Source: Acidobacteria bacterium RIFCSPLOWO2_12_FULL_65_11 (GTDB lineage: Bacteria > Acidobacteriota > Vicinamibacteria > Vicinamibacterales > CAVVIG01). From it: a DNA stretch of 42,317 bases. The stretch covers positions 409-42,725 of the forward strand of contig MELA01000098.1 of NCBI GenBank assembly GCA_001767495.1, in the 5' to 3' direction. The notes under the pieces were generated by a model. It made no database searches. It was given only the letters and a program-made list of their open reading frames with translations, and was not told where the DNA came from. This document shows, in pieces, positions 23,231 to 31,741 of this stretch. The position numbers and the translations under genes were made by a program. Positions within the stretch are counted from its first letter, which is position 1; every line of letters starts with the position of its first letter.

Positions 23231-24748
23231 CTATTTAGGCCTCCAGAGAAAGTATACGGGCACACCGAGCAGCACGATGACGAGCCCGGGCCACGTCGTC
23301 GCCGTCCGGTACACGAAGAGCACCAGCAGGATCGTCGAGGCGCCGACGATGTACAGCGCCGGGACGGCGGGATAGCCCAACGCGCGGTACGGACGCTCGG
23401 CGTCGGGCTGCGTGCGGCGCAGGCGGAAGAGCCCCGCGATGGTGAGGACATAGAAGATGAGCGCCGCGGAGATGACGTAGTCCAGCAGGTTGCTGTAAAG
23501 GTTGCCGTACGTGCGCGTGGCCGGGTCGTAGGTTCGCGGCAGCACGAGAAACGCCGCCCACAGCCCTTCGAGCGCCAGCCCCCACCCGGGCACTTTCGCG
23601 TCGTTCAACCGGCCGGCCGCTCGAAAGAAGAGCCCATCGCGCGCCATCGCGTAGGAAGCGCGGGCGCCGGCTAGGATGAGTCCGTTGTTGCAGCCGAAGG
23701 TCGAGATCATGATCCCGACGGCCATCAGCGTCGCCCCAAGGCCCGGGAAGACGGCATCGAGCGTCGCGGTGGCGACGCGATCGGAGGGCGCGTGCTGCAC
23801 CTGGTCGAAGGGCAGCGTCACCAGATAGGCGATGTTGGCCAACAGATACAGGCCGATCACCGTACAGGTGCCGAGTGCGAGCGACAGCGGAATGTTCCGG
23901 TGCGGCTCTTTCACCTCGCCGGCCGTAAACGTGATGTTGTTCCACGCGTCGGCCGAAAAAAGCGATCCGGTCTGCGACACGCAGAGCGCGACGAAGAGGC
24001 CGAAGGAGGTCGCCGCCGTCAGGCCGGGCACGATGTCGACGTTGCCGCGAGGTGTCCACAGGTCTCCGAAATTGCCGGCCACCGCACCCGAGTTCCAGCC
24101 GAGGACGACACCGGCCAGAATCAGTCCGATCACGGCTCCGGTCTTGGCCGTCGTGAAGATGTTCTGGATGATGCGTCCCCACTCGAGACCGCGCGTGTTG
24201 GTCCACGTCAGAAGCGCAATGAGCGCGATGCCGACGAGCTGCGTCGTTGAGAGCGACAGCGCGTAGCCGGTCGAGAAATGAATCGGCGAGACGAGGTACC
24301 GATCCTCGGCGATCCACGGGACGAGCACGCCGAAGTATCGTGCGAAGCCCACCGCGACCGCCGCGATCGTACCGGTCTGAATCACGAGCAGCAGCGTCCA
24401 CCCATACAGGAAGCCCCAAAGCGGCGAAAACGCCTCCCGCAGGTAGACGTACTGGCCGCCCGCGCGAGGCATCATGGCGGCGAGCTCGCCGTACGAGAGC
24501 GCGCCCACGACGGTCAGCAGGCCCGTGAGCGCCCAGGCGGCCAAGAGCCACCCTGGGCTGCCGAGCGTCCGCGACATGTCGGCCGACACAATGAAGATGC
24601 CCGAGCCAATCATCGATCCCACGACGACCATCGTCGAATCGTAGAGGCCGAGGCCGCGGCGAAATTCAGTGTCGAGCGCGGTGGCCCCAGTGGAGAATGC
24701 GGCGCGTGCGGCTTCTGCCGTCGGGTTGGTCATCAGCGGCTCCTGCAT
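23231..24748 (-). CDS. APC-family amino acid permease
   Basis: 505 residues with about twelve hydrophobic helices. The first has the APC signature GLYDSTMVVVGSMIGSGIFIV (split by a short loop), with the GSGIF substrate turn. ELAAMMPRAGGQYVYLREAFSP and the helix-8 region FNNG-type ISTFGCNNGLILAGARASYAMARDG follow. It ends in two helices and a short tail. Members import amino acids by proton coupling or act as exchangers (LAT-like); the substrate is unknown. ATG 24748 or ATG 24733 are both possible starts. It is alone on its strand except for the small PGPGW gene downstream. Confidence 0.9.
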   Translation of the reverse strand: MQEPLMTNPTAEAARAAFSTGATALDTEFRRGLGLYDSTMVVVGSMIGSGIFIVSADMSRTLGSPGWLLAAWALTGLLTVVGALSYGELAAMMPRAGGQYVYLREAFSPLWGFLYGWTLLLVIQTGTIAAVAVGFARYFGVLVPWIAEDRYLVSPIHFSTGYALSLSTTQLVGIALIALLTWTNTRGLEWGRIIQNIFTTAKTGAVIGLILAGVVLGWNSGAVAGNFGDLWTPRGNVDIVPGLTAATSFGLFVALCVSQTGSLFSADAWNNITFTAGEVKEPHRNIPLSLALGTCTVIGLYLLANIAYLVTLPFDQVQHAPSDRVATATLDAVFPGLGATLMAVGIMISTFGCNNGLILAGARASYAMARDGLFFRAAGRLNDAKVPGWGLALEGLWAAFLVLPRTYDPATRTYGNLYSNLLDYVISAALIFYVLTIAGLFRLRRTQPDAERPYRALGYPAVPALYIVGASTILLVLFVYRTATTWPGLVIVLLGVPVYFLWRPK

Positions 24749-24761
24749 TAGAAGCAGGTTT

Positions 24762-24840
24762 CGAAATAAGTCTCAAGCCTACAGTCTGAAGTCTGGCACA
24801 CTTGACACCTCAAACCTGAGACTGGCCGCAAGGCGGGCGC
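24762..24840. repeat. GTCTCAAG / CTGAGAC repeat upstream of the ABC operon
   Basis: AAGTCTCAAGCCTACAGTC and, after ~30 bp, CACTTGACACC with CAAACCTGAGACT are inverted relatives of the repeat at 5892-5939. The region separates the divergent permease and ABC genes. No clear promoter hexamers stand out. Confidence 0.5.
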
Positions 24841-24879
24841 GGCGAACATCGCTCGCCATGCCCGCGTATATCGATCTAC

Positions 24880-25821
24880 ATGTCTGACGTCTCTCTCTCG
24901 CCCGTTGTCACGCTCGAAGATGTGTCGGTGGCGTACGGCCGCCACCCGGCGCTCCGCAGCGTGACCACGTCGTTCGCGGTTGGCGCTGTGGGCCTGCTCG
25001 GGCCGAACGGTGCGGGTAAGAGCACGATGCTCAAGGCGCTTCTTGGCTTCCTTGTCCCCCAGCGCGGCCGGATGCGCGTGCTCGGACTGGACGTGGCCGC
25101 CTCGCCGCTCGAGATTCGCGCGCGCATTGGCTATATGCCGGAGAGCGACGCGCATATTCCGGGGATGAATGCCGTCTCGTTTGTCGCCTACTGCGGCGAG
25201 CTGGCCGGTCTGCCGCGCGTCGACGCGATGCAGCGCGCCCACGAGGTCTTGTACTACGTCGGGCTGGGCGAGGCGCGGTACCGCAACGTCGAGACCTACT
25301 CGGCCGGCATGAAGCAGCGCATCAAGCTGGCCCAGGCGCTCGTGCACGATCCGGACCTGCTCTTTCTCGACGAGCCGACCAACGGCATGGATCCCAAGGG
25401 ACGCGACGAGATGCTCGATCTCATCCGCGATCTGGGACACAACAAGGGCATGAACCTGGTGTTGTCGTCGCACCTGCTGCCCGACGTCGAATTCGCCTGC
25501 GACCACGTCGTGGTCATGGACAAGGGTTCGGTCGTGGCGGCCGGACCGATTGCCGCCCTCAAGCAGCCGCGCGGCCAGGTGTTCGAATTGCGCGTCAAGA
25601 TCGCGGTCGGCGAGCTTGACGGCTTCCTCGACCGGCTGCGCGCGGCCGGCATCGAGTGTTACGCAACCGACGACGACGTGATGCGAGCGCTCGTGCCGGG
25701 CGAGGGAGGTGCGCGCGATCTGTTCGCCTTCGCCGCCGCCGAGCACGTGCAAGTGCGTCACTTGCGGCCGAGTGTGCCGACGCTCGAAGACGTGTTCGCG
25801 AAGGCGGTGGGAGAGAAATGA
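24880..25821 (+). CDS. ABC transporter ATP-binding protein (first of two)
   Basis: 313 residues. Walker A GLLGPNGAGKSTML (~39-52), Q-loop region RIGYMPESDAHIPGMN, signature helix TYSAGMKQRIKLAQALVHDP (YSAGM variant of LSGGQ), Walker B LLFLDEPTNGMDP, and the switch His in LVLSSHLL. A ~90-residue C-terminal extension follows. It is the energy unit of an ABC-2-type exporter with the permease encoded 65 bp downstream. The overall form resembles gene pairs such as the Gld/NatA or Yhi types; the substrate is not predictable. It heads a four-gene plus-strand operon. Confidence 0.9.
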   Translation: MSDVSLSPVVTLEDVSVAYGRHPALRSVTTSFAVGAVGLLGPNGAGKSTMLKALLGFLVPQRGRMRVLGLDVAASPLEIRARIGYMPESDAHIPGMNAVSFVAYCGELAGLPRVDAMQRAHEVLYYVGLGEARYRNVETYSAGMKQRIKLAQALVHDPDLLFLDEPTNGMDPKGRDEMLDLIRDLGHNKGMNLVLSSHLLPDVEFACDHVVVMDKGSVVAAGPIAALKQPRGQVFELRVKIAVGELDGFLDRLRAAGIECYATDDDVMRALVPGEGGARDLFAFAAAEHVQVRHLRPSVPTLEDVFAKAVGEK

Positions 25822-25886
25822 TGGGGTTCTAAAGGTACTAGAGGTTCCTAGCACCTTTAGCACCCCTAGAACCTTGAACCTTTTTT
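25822..25886. repeat. Hairpin repeat ending in a T-run inside the ABC operon
   Basis: GGTTCTAAAGGT (from 25825) and ACCTTTAG / TAGAACC (to ~25872) are inverted, and the spacer ends in TTTTTT directly before the permease ATG. It resembles an intrinsic terminator placed between two genes that should be co-expressed. The words are repeat-like (GGTTCTA, GGTTCCTAG) and may come from another repeat family. Confidence 0.6.
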
Positions 25887-26726
25887 ATGCCAATCCACGA
25901 TCAGGGTTATCGCCGTTACGGCGGCGCACGAGGCAGGCGCGGCCATGGGTGGGCGGTCATCGCGGCGGCCGGCCTCCGGACGTTTTTCGCACGGCGCATC
26001 TTCCTGGGGCTGCTGCTGATGGCGTGGCTCCCGGCCATCGTCCGCGCCGTCCAGTTCTATGCCGTCGCCAATTTTCCACAGGCCTCGGTGCTGGCGCCGA
26101 CGCCGGACACCTTCCGTCAGTTTCTCGATCAGCAGACGAATTTTGTGTTCTTCATGACCGTGTACGCCGGCGCCGGTCTGATCGCGAACGATCGCCGCGC
26201 CAACGCCCTGCAGATCTATCTCTCGAAACCGCTGACGCGATCCGACTACGTGTTCGGGAAGCTCGCCATCCTGACAACGTGCCTGCTGATGGTGACGTGG
26301 GTGCCGGCCATGGCGCTCCTTGCCCTGCAGGCGGCCTTCGCCGGCAACGTCACGTTCCTCCGGGGCCACATCTACCTGATTCCGGCCATCACCGTTTTCT
26401 CCACCCTTCAGGTGGTGACCGTGTCGGCCGCGATGCTGGCGCTGTCGTCGCTCTCGAAGAGCAGCCGCTATGTGGCTCTCCTGTACGCGGCGCTTGTCTT
26501 CTTCAGCGTGGCGCTCTTTGGCGTGCTCCGGTTCGTGACCCGCGACACGAGCCTCTCGTGGATCTCGCTGCCGAACGACTTGGCACAGCTCGGCGACGCC
26601 ATCTTCCGCGTGCCGCTGCGCTTTGCGACGCCGTGGCCCGTGGCGCTCATGATGATCGTCGCGCTCCTTGTCGCCTCGGGGTTGGTGCTCGAGCGCAGGG
26701 TGCGCGGTGTGGAGGTGGTCGGGTGA
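25887..26726 (+). CDS. ABC-2-type transporter permease (first of two)
   Basis: About 279 residues with six predicted membrane helices (for example IFLGLLLMAWLPAIVRAV, FVFFMTVYAGAGLI, ILTTCLLMVTWVPAMALL, VALMMIVALLVASGLVL). The cytoplasmic motif LIANDRRANALQIYLSKPLTRSDYVFGK is the ABC-2 coupling segment. It should pair with the ATPase upstream. The ATG 25887 follows a T-run and has no visible ribosome site. The end overlaps the next ATPase gene by four bases (GTGA). Substrate unknown. Confidence 0.85.
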   Translation: MPIHDQGYRRYGGARGRRGHGWAVIAAAGLRTFFARRIFLGLLLMAWLPAIVRAVQFYAVANFPQASVLAPTPDTFRQFLDQQTNFVFFMTVYAGAGLIANDRRANALQIYLSKPLTRSDYVFGKLAILTTCLLMVTWVPAMALLALQAAFAGNVTFLRGHIYLIPAITVFSTLQVVTVSAAMLALSSLSKSSRYVALLYAALVFFSVALFGVLRFVTRDTSLSWISLPNDLAQLGDAIFRVPLRFATPWPVALMMIVALLVASGLVLERRVRGVEVVG

Positions 26727-27649
26727 GTGCGCCGGTCATCGCTGCCGAGCATCTGTCGAAGTGGTACGGACAGGTCATCGGCCTCAACGACGTTACGCTG
26801 GCCGTGCCATCCGGCGTCACGGGACTGCTTGGCCCCAACGGCGCCGGCAAGTCCACGCTGATGAAGCTCGTCACCGGGCAGCTCAAGCCGAGCAAAGGGT
26901 CGCTCACCGTGCTGGGCGAGCCGATCTGGAGAAATCCGGCGCTTTTCTTCCGCATCGGGTTCTGTCCCGAGCAGGACGCCTTCTACGACCGGATGAGCGG
27001 GCTGGAGTGGGTGGCCTCGCTCGTGCGACTGCACGGCTTCGCCGACGATGAGGCGCTCGTGCTGGCCCGCCGCGCGCTCGACCAGGTGGAGCTGGCCGAT
27101 GCGGCCGGCAAGAAGATTGGCGCCTACAGCAAAGGCATGCGCCAGCGCGTGAAGATGGCTCAGGCGATTGCGCACGATCCGGAGCTCTTGATCCTCGACG
27201 AGCCGCTCTCGGGCATGGACCCGATCGCGCGCCGCAAGACCATCCGCATGATCAAGGACTGGGGGCGCGAGGGCAAGAGCGTCGTCGTGTCGAGCCATAT
27301 CCTTCACGAAATCGAAGCGATGACCTCCGACATCCTGCTCATCAATCACGGCCGCATACTGGCCGAGGGGAACGTCCACCAGATTCGCGACCTCATCGAC
27401 GAACACCCGCACACCGTCTCTATCAGGGCCGATCAAACGCGCGCCCTGGCGAGAGAGTTCTTGGCCTTTGACCACGTGCTCAGCCTGAAGTTCGAGGGCG
27501 AATCGGTGGTCGTCGAGACCGGGCGTCCCGATGTGTTTTACACGCGGCTGACCGAGCTGGCGGCCTCTGGCGAGCTCGGCGCCATCCACGAGGTCACGTC
27601 GCCCGACGATAACCTGCAGGCCGTCTTCGAGTACTTGGTGAAGCCATGA
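26723..27649 (+). CDS. ABC transporter ATP-binding protein (second of two)
   Basis: 308 residues. Walker A GLLGPNGAGKSTLM, Q-loop region IGFCPEQDAFYDRMSG, signature AYSKGMRQRVKMAQAIAHDP, Walker B LLILDEPLSGMDP, and switch His in VVSSHILHEIE. A C-terminal ~80-residue extension follows. GTG 26723 overlaps the previous permease's stop (GTGA), and its own stop overlaps the next ATG (ATGA). The open frame upstream, from 25709, is shadow. It should drive the permease downstream. The two ATPases resemble each other, so the operon looks like a duplicated ATPase-permease pair or one heteromeric exporter. Confidence 0.9.
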   Translation: MSAPVIAAEHLSKWYGQVIGLNDVTLAVPSGVTGLLGPNGAGKSTLMKLVTGQLKPSKGSLTVLGEPIWRNPALFFRIGFCPEQDAFYDRMSGLEWVASLVRLHGFADDEALVLARRALDQVELADAAGKKIGAYSKGMRQRVKMAQAIAHDPELLILDEPLSGMDPIARRKTIRMIKDWGREGKSVVVSSHILHEIEAMTSDILLINHGRILAEGNVHQIRDLIDEHPHTVSIRADQTRALAREFLAFDHVLSLKFEGESVVVETGRPDVFYTRLTELAASGELGAIHEVTSPDDNLQAVFEYLVKP

Positions 27650-28500
27650 TCCCGCCCTCTGTTGCTCCTCCGACACGGCGCGCGCCGACGCTGGCGGCCT
27701 CGACCTTACGCGTGTTCGATCTCTCGCTGGGACAGATGCTGTGGTCGCGGCGCTCGGCGTTTCTCGCCGTCTTGCTCGGCGGCCCGGTGCTCGTCGCGGC
27801 GGCGCTTCGCCTGGCGTCGATCTCGTACGGGTGGGGGTTCAGGTTTCGCAGCCAGCAGGTGGCGGGCGATGCCGTGTTCGGGATGATGATCTGGCTCCTC
27901 TACGTCCGGTTCATCATTCCAGTCCTTGGCGTGTTCTATGGAACATCGCTTGTCGCCGACGAAGTCGAGGACAAGACGATTACGTACTTGTTCACGCGGC
28001 CGATGCCGAGAAGCGCGGTGCTCCTTGGCAAGTTCCTCGCGTACCTTGTGTGCACCTTGCTCCTCGTGCTGCCGTCGGTGATGCTCGTGTTCTTTCTCGT
28101 CGTGCCGACCGGAGGCGGCTCGATCGCCGAGACGTTTCCGTCTCTCGTCGTCGATCTCGGCATGCTGGCCGTGGGACTGACCGCTTACGGCGCGGTGTTC
28201 GCCATGGTTGGAACCTATCTGAAGCGGCCGCTCGTCATCGGCCTGGCCTTTGCTCTGGGGTGGGAGCCGGCGGCGCTCCTCATACCGGGGTACTTGAAGC
28301 AGCTGACCGTCGCCCACTATCTGCAGGGGCTCGTGACCCACGAGATGCCGCAGGATTCGCCCATCGCCATCCTGCTGCAGGTGGTCCGTGAGGTGCCGTC
28401 GGTGGCGACGAGTCTCACGGCGCTCTCCGTCATCATCGTCGTCACGCTGTGGCTGGCTGCCTGGGCGGTCGAACGGCGCGAGTACGTCTTAGAGCAGTAG
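27646..28500 (+). CDS. ABC-2-type transporter permease (second of two)
   Basis: 284 residues, about six membrane helices (AFLAVLLGGPVLVAAAL, FIIPVLGVFYGTSLV, FLAYLVCTLLLVLPSVMLVFF, LGMLAVGLTAYGAVFAMV, SLTALSVIIVVTLWLAAWA). The ABC-2 segment VADEVEDKTITYLFTRPMPRSAVLLGKF is clear. It overlaps the ATPase gene by four bases. The Pro/Ala-rich N-terminal tail is cytoplasmic. A strong hairpin two bases after its stop (28503-28524) closes the operon. Substrate unknown. Confidence 0.87.
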   Translation: MIPPSVAPPTRRAPTLAASTLRVFDLSLGQMLWSRRSAFLAVLLGGPVLVAAALRLASISYGWGFRFRSQQVAGDAVFGMMIWLLYVRFIIPVLGVFYGTSLVADEVEDKTITYLFTRPMPRSAVLLGKFLAYLVCTLLLVLPSVMLVFFLVVPTGGGSIAETFPSLVVDLGMLAVGLTAYGAVFAMVGTYLKRPLVIGLAFALGWEPAALLIPGYLKQLTVAHYLQGLVTHEMPQDSPIAILLQVVREVPSVATSLTALSVIIVVTLWLAAWAVERREYVLEQ

Positions 28501-28502
28501 AC

Positions 28503-28524
28503 GCCGGACCCAAAAGGGTCCGGC
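28503..28524 (+). terminator. Perfect hairpin after the ABC operon
   Basis: GCCGGACCC and GGGTCCGGC, nine-base arms separated by AAAA, lie two bases after the operon's stop codon. The arms are strong enough to end transcription, but there is no T-run, so this may be a repeat-derived hairpin rather than a standard terminator. Confidence 0.55.
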
Positions 28525-28565
28525 CTACGTACGTAGGGCGGGTCCGTTGGACTTAGAGCAGTAGT

Positions 28566-28583
28566 GTCCGGCTTCAGCCGGAC
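28566..28583. repeat. Palindromic repeat core GTCCGGCTTCAGCCGGAC
   Basis: A perfect copy with GTAGT immediately before it, between the ABC operon and the gene at 28631. Confidence 0.9.
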
Positions 28584-28630
28584 CGATAGGGAACACACCC
28601 CGCGCGTTTCCGTATAAGCTCTTTGTAGTT

Positions 28631-29641
28631 GTGTCACTGACCGCCAGAACCCGCCATTTCGTTGTCGCTTCGCTGCTCGTACTGCTGGCCGGCATCGGCG
28701 CCGGCCTCGCGGCGTACTACATGCGGGTGCCGCTCGGTGTGTTTCAGAGCGGCGAGCCCCAGGACCTGCGGTACGTTCCGGAGGACGCGGCGCTCGTCGC
28801 GTACGCCAATGTGCACGACGTGATGGCCTCGGAGATCCGGCAGCGGATTCGCCGAGCGGTGCCAATGCCCGAGAACGGGCAGCGCCAGTTTCAGAACGAG
28901 ACCGGCATCAACATCGAGACCGACATCGATCGAGTGCTCGCCTATCTCGGACCTGCGAGCGCTGGCGGCTCCGGTGCCAATGCCGATGCGAGGCCGAGCG
29001 GCGGACTGGTGCTGGCCCGTGGGCGGTTCGACGAAGTGAAGATCGAGACGCTCATGCGGGACCATGGTGCGAGCGTCGAGGAGTACAACGGCATCCGGCT
29101 GATCGCCAATCCGGCTGCCGCCGGCCCGATGGGTGACGGCTTCGCGCTGGCGTTCATCGAGCCCGGGCTCGCGGCGGTCGGCAGCACGCCGATGGTGCGG
29201 GCGGTCATCGACCGGATGACGGGCGGGAGCAACGTGACGGCCAACGAGGAGCTGATGAGTCAGATCCGCGCGCTCGATGACGGCACCGCCTGGGCCGTCG
29301 GCCGCTTCGATGAGCTGGGCGCGAATGCCAGACTGCCGCAGCAGATCGCGAGTCAGATCCCGCCGATTACCTGGTTCTCCCTGAGCAGTCGCATCGGCAC
29401 CGACCTGCGCGGCACGGTGCGCGCCGACACCCGCGACGAGGCGGCCGCCGCCAACCTCCGCGACGTCGTGCGGGGCTTTGTTGCTCTGGCCAAGCTTCAG
29501 GCAGGCAGCCGGCCGGAATTCCAGGCCGTCGTCCAGTCGCTCGAGCTTGGTGGCAGCGATAAGACGGTCACCCTGTCGTTCTCGGTTTCCGGCGAAGTGT
29601 TCGACGCCATCGGCGCGGCCGCGCGCCCACCGCAGCGTTGA
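28631..29641 (+). CDS. Membrane-anchored protein of unknown function
   Basis: 336 residues. One N-terminal membrane span (VASLLVLLAGIGAGLAAYYM) precedes a large extracytoplasmic domain with mixed helix and strand. The segment YVPEDAALVAYANVHDVMAS is of the DUF3352-like style (surface proteins beginning VPADA-x-x-x-YAN). A Gly/Ala loop (GPASAGGSGANADARPSGG) lies in the middle. No catalytic motif is seen. GTG 28631 is the first usable start; a TATAAG lies 13 bases upstream. I cannot name it. The same strand and spacing suggest its own transcript, downstream of the ABC operon. Confidence 0.7.
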   Translation: MSLTARTRHFVVASLLVLLAGIGAGLAAYYMRVPLGVFQSGEPQDLRYVPEDAALVAYANVHDVMASEIRQRIRRAVPMPENGQRQFQNETGINIETDIDRVLAYLGPASAGGSGANADARPSGGLVLARGRFDEVKIETLMRDHGASVEEYNGIRLIANPAAAGPMGDGFALAFIEPGLAAVGSTPMVRAVIDRMTGGSNVTANEELMSQIRALDDGTAWAVGRFDELGANARLPQQIASQIPPITWFSLSSRIGTDLRGTVRADTRDEAAAANLRDVVRGFVALAKLQAGSRPEFQAVVQSLELGGSDKTVTLSFSVSGEVFDAIGAAARPPQR

Positions 29642-29649
29642 CGGGTGGC

Positions 29650-29703
29650 TGGCTTATGGCTCAGGGCTCGGGCCCTGAGCCTTGAGCCCTGGGCCGTAAG
29701 CCG
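29650..29703. repeat. GGCTTATGGCTCAGGG...CCTGAGCC...GTAAGCC hairpin repeat
   Basis: GGCTTATGGCTCAGGGC and, after a short loop, GCCCTGGGCCGTAAGCC form a long hairpin after the stop of the membrane protein gene, with an inner CTCAGGGCTCGGGCCCTGAG. It may serve as a terminator, with no T-run. It is another repeat-like insert. Confidence 0.6.
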
Positions 29704-29721
29704 CTACACTTCTCGCGAGCA

Positions 29722-30123
29722 GTGACCAGCCTGGTGTTCTTCTACGGGACGCTGATGACCGGCTTCAAGCGGCGTGGGCGGTCGCGCATCGAGGCGAAAC
29801 TCGCACCGCAGGGCCGCGGCTCGATTCCGGCGGCGCTGTTCGACCTCGGCATCTATCCCGCCGCAGTACCCGCTTCAGACAGCTGCGTCTGGGGGGAAGT
29901 GCATCGCATGCTGGATCCGGACGGTGTGCTCGCTGCGCTCGACGAGATTGAAGGCGTTCGCCCCGGCGAGCCGGACGCCAGCTTGTACACCCGCGCCGAG
30001 GTGCCGGTCACCTTCGATAACGGGCACACCGACACCGCCTGGGTGTACTTCTACAACGCCCCGCTCGGCCGAGCGCAGCGGATTGAGTCGGGCGACTACC
30101 TGGAGCACTTGAAGGTGAAGTGA
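29722..30123 (+). CDS. Gamma-glutamylcyclotransferase-like (GGCT/AIG2) protein
   Basis: 133 residues. It starts with the family signature VFFYGTLMTGF (Y-G-T/S-L) after GTG 29722. It has the central acidic region MLDPDGVLAALDEIEGV, with the conserved Leu-Asp-x-x-Glu containing the catalytic Glu, and a final YTRAEVPVTF / VYFYNAPL strand pair. Members form 5-oxoproline from gamma-glutamyl compounds or act as related cyclotransferases. The exact substrate is open. The last codons run directly into an intergenic repeat (ATTGCAGCTTC). Confidence 0.85.
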   Translation: MTSLVFFYGTLMTGFKRRGRSRIEAKLAPQGRGSIPAALFDLGIYPAAVPASDSCVWGEVHRMLDPDGVLAALDEIEGVRPGEPDASLYTRAEVPVTFDNGHTDTAWVYFYNAPLGRAQRIESGDYLEHLKVK

Positions 30124-30133
30124 AATTGCAGCT

Positions 30134-30508
30134 TCAATTCTGCAATCCTGCCATCCTGAAATCCTGCCATTCAGAGTCGGATTCAGATTCGTCCTCGGTC
30201 GTGAAGGTGACGACGGGGATGTCGCGCGTCTCCTTGTCGAGCTTCAGCATCGAGAGCACCTGGAAGCCCTGCACATTCTCGACACGCATGCAGAGGATGA
30301 CGAGATTCGGCTGGATGCGCTTGATCTCCGAGTACGCGTGGGCGCTCGATTCAAGGAACACGAGGTTGTAACGCCCCGGATTGAGCACCGTCTCGACCAT
30401 CGCGAGTATCGCCTGGCTGCCGTTGACGACCACGACTTGCTGTGTCGCCGACCTCCGAGCCGCGATGGGCTGGAGGGTGGTGCGAGTCGCCGCGGTGCGT
30501 GTTCGCAT
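30134..30508 (-). CDS. Degenerate receiver-domain (CheY-like) protein
   Basis: About 124 residues. ATG 30508 has GGGGAGG upstream on its strand. After a basic start (MRTRTAATRTTLQPIAARR) comes a receiver fold: QVVVVNGSQAILAMVETVLN, LVFLESSAHAYSEIKRIQPN, LVILCMRVENVQGFQVLSML, DIPVVTFTTED. The acidic pair after strand 1 is Asn-Gly, the phospho-acceptor Asp at the end of strand 3 is Cys (VILC), and the strand-5 Lys is missing. It therefore should not be phosphorylated in the usual way. It ends in a short tail (DESESDSEWQDFRMAGLQN) whose last codons read a repeat. The frame's earlier start at 30661 is not needed. It may work as an unphosphorylated protein partner. Confidence 0.7.
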   Translation of the reverse strand: MRTRTAATRTTLQPIAARRSATQQVVVVNGSQAILAMVETVLNPGRYNLVFLESSAHAYSEIKRIQPNLVILCMRVENVQGFQVLSMLKLDKETRDIPVVTFTTEDESESDSEWQDFRMAGLQN

Positions 30509-30742
30509 GGCAGTCCGCCTCCCCTGGACGATTGTGACTCGTCGTATCTTCAGGAATCGTGCCACGTCAGGCGCTGCACATTCTCGGGATTTCCAACCGT
30601 TTAGGCGACCAGTGCGAAACCGTGTGTCATGTTGACCACGGAGGGTGCCAATTGTCGGCACACCCGCCGACTACCTCACGCGTACTGACTGGCTGGAAGC
30701 GTCGTTGGTTTCTGACGGATCCACGTAGACCGACTCTATGTG

Positions 30743-30766
30743 GGGGACGGTCTTAAGACCGTCCCC
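30743..30766. repeat. Perfect 24-bp palindrome at the end of the minus-strand gene
   Basis: GGGGACGGTCTT and its exact complement AAGACCGTCCCC are directly joined. The last base overlaps the TAG stop of the minus-strand gene (30766-30768). This is a plausible terminator-like hairpin or repeat. The rest of 30509-30742 holds no gene I can support. Confidence 0.8.
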
Positions 30767-31638
30767 TACTGGATCTTCTCGTCTGTGGTGATCTGGAACC
30801 GGCGCAAGCGCGTGTACGTTGCCCGTCCCTTGATCTCGAGCGTGCCGTTTCTCGTCCCCACCGACTCGCGCATCTCGGTCGGTACGAAAAAACCGAGCGT
30901 GGCGTTCAGTTCGTAGGTGACGGTCACGTCGGCGTGGACGGCTTCGTTCTCCGCGACGAGCTCGCTCATCAAGACGCGACCAGAGACCGGCTCGATCCGG
31001 AACCGGCCGCGCACCGGCAGATCGCGGCCTCCGGTGGTGCGAATCAGCGTGTCCGGCTGGACCTCGCGGTACTCGATCTCCCACGGCTGTCCGGTTCGGC
31101 CGGTCCCTTCGAGGGTGAAGGCGAATCGTGGCTGGTGCTCCGGATGAAGGAACATCAAGGCGAGCACCGGGACGTTGAGGTCGCGCGAAATGTTGCCGAG
31201 GTTGTAGCGCGCGCTGTCTTCCCTGATCTCCTGCAGCTGCTCGGTTGCGGACGGCGCCGGGTGGAGAAACAGCGTCGCCAGCCTGTCGTCGCGATCGCGC
31301 ACGGGCTTGCCGTCCACTTCGAACACGTCGCGAAACTGAATGTACCGGTCGGCGCCTTCGGGGCGCACGAGCAGGACGTCCGATTTCAGTTCCCGATGCT
31401 CCCGCGTGGTCTGAATCCCTGGCCCCCTCGCCGGAAGACCTCCGCCCAGGCGCGTTAGGTCCTGAATGTAGTGCTCTTCGACGACGGTGCCGGATATATT
31501 GCGCTCGAGCTGAAGCACGTACGCGCCCGCCCGCGCGAGCACATCGGCGAGCGTGGGTGACTGTGCGGCGGGGCGTATCCCTGCGGCTGCCGCGAGCAGG
31601 ATCGCGACACGCCAAGCGGTTCGTCGGCGTACAGGCAT
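30766..31638 (-). CDS. Secreted protein of unknown function
   Basis: 290 residues with a signal peptide ([23 protein letters not shown]). The mature part starts [34 protein letters not shown]. Beta-rich sequence follows, with conserved-looking patches ([48 protein letters not shown]). No enzyme motif was recognised. The pattern LEEERYVQ...RLVRSDFLLVR...W is common among acidobacterial secreted unknowns, as far as I remember. Its ATG (31638) is about 100 bp from the folE start, on the opposite strand. Role unknown. Confidence 0.7.
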   Translation of the reverse strand: MPVRRRTAWRVAILLAAAAGIRPAAQSPTLADVLARAGAYVLQLERNISGTVVEEHYIQDLTRLGGGLPARGPGIQTTREHRELKSDVLLVRPEGADRYIQFRDVFEVDGKPVRDRDDRLATLFLHPAPSATEQLQEIREDSARYNLGNISRDLNVPVLALMFLHPEHQPRFAFTLEGTGRTGQPWEIEYREVQPDTLIRTTGGRDLPVRGRFRIEPVSGRVLMSELVAENEAVHADVTVTYELNATLGFFVPTEMRESVGTRNGTLEIKGRATYTRLRRFQITTDEKIQ

Positions 31639-31741
31639 GACAGCGCTACCATCCTGCCTGCCGGCCTGCTCGCGGTCAAGGATGATCTGTCGGCCGAGGC
31701 CGAGAGTCTACGCCAGAGAGAATGATGTGCAGATATACAAT

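Noticed and set aside
25709-26722. Upstream part of a 646-residue frame that ends as the second ATPase.
   Set aside because: It covers the first ATPase end and the first permease in the wrong frame; GTG 26723 overlaps the permease stop as in a normal operon.
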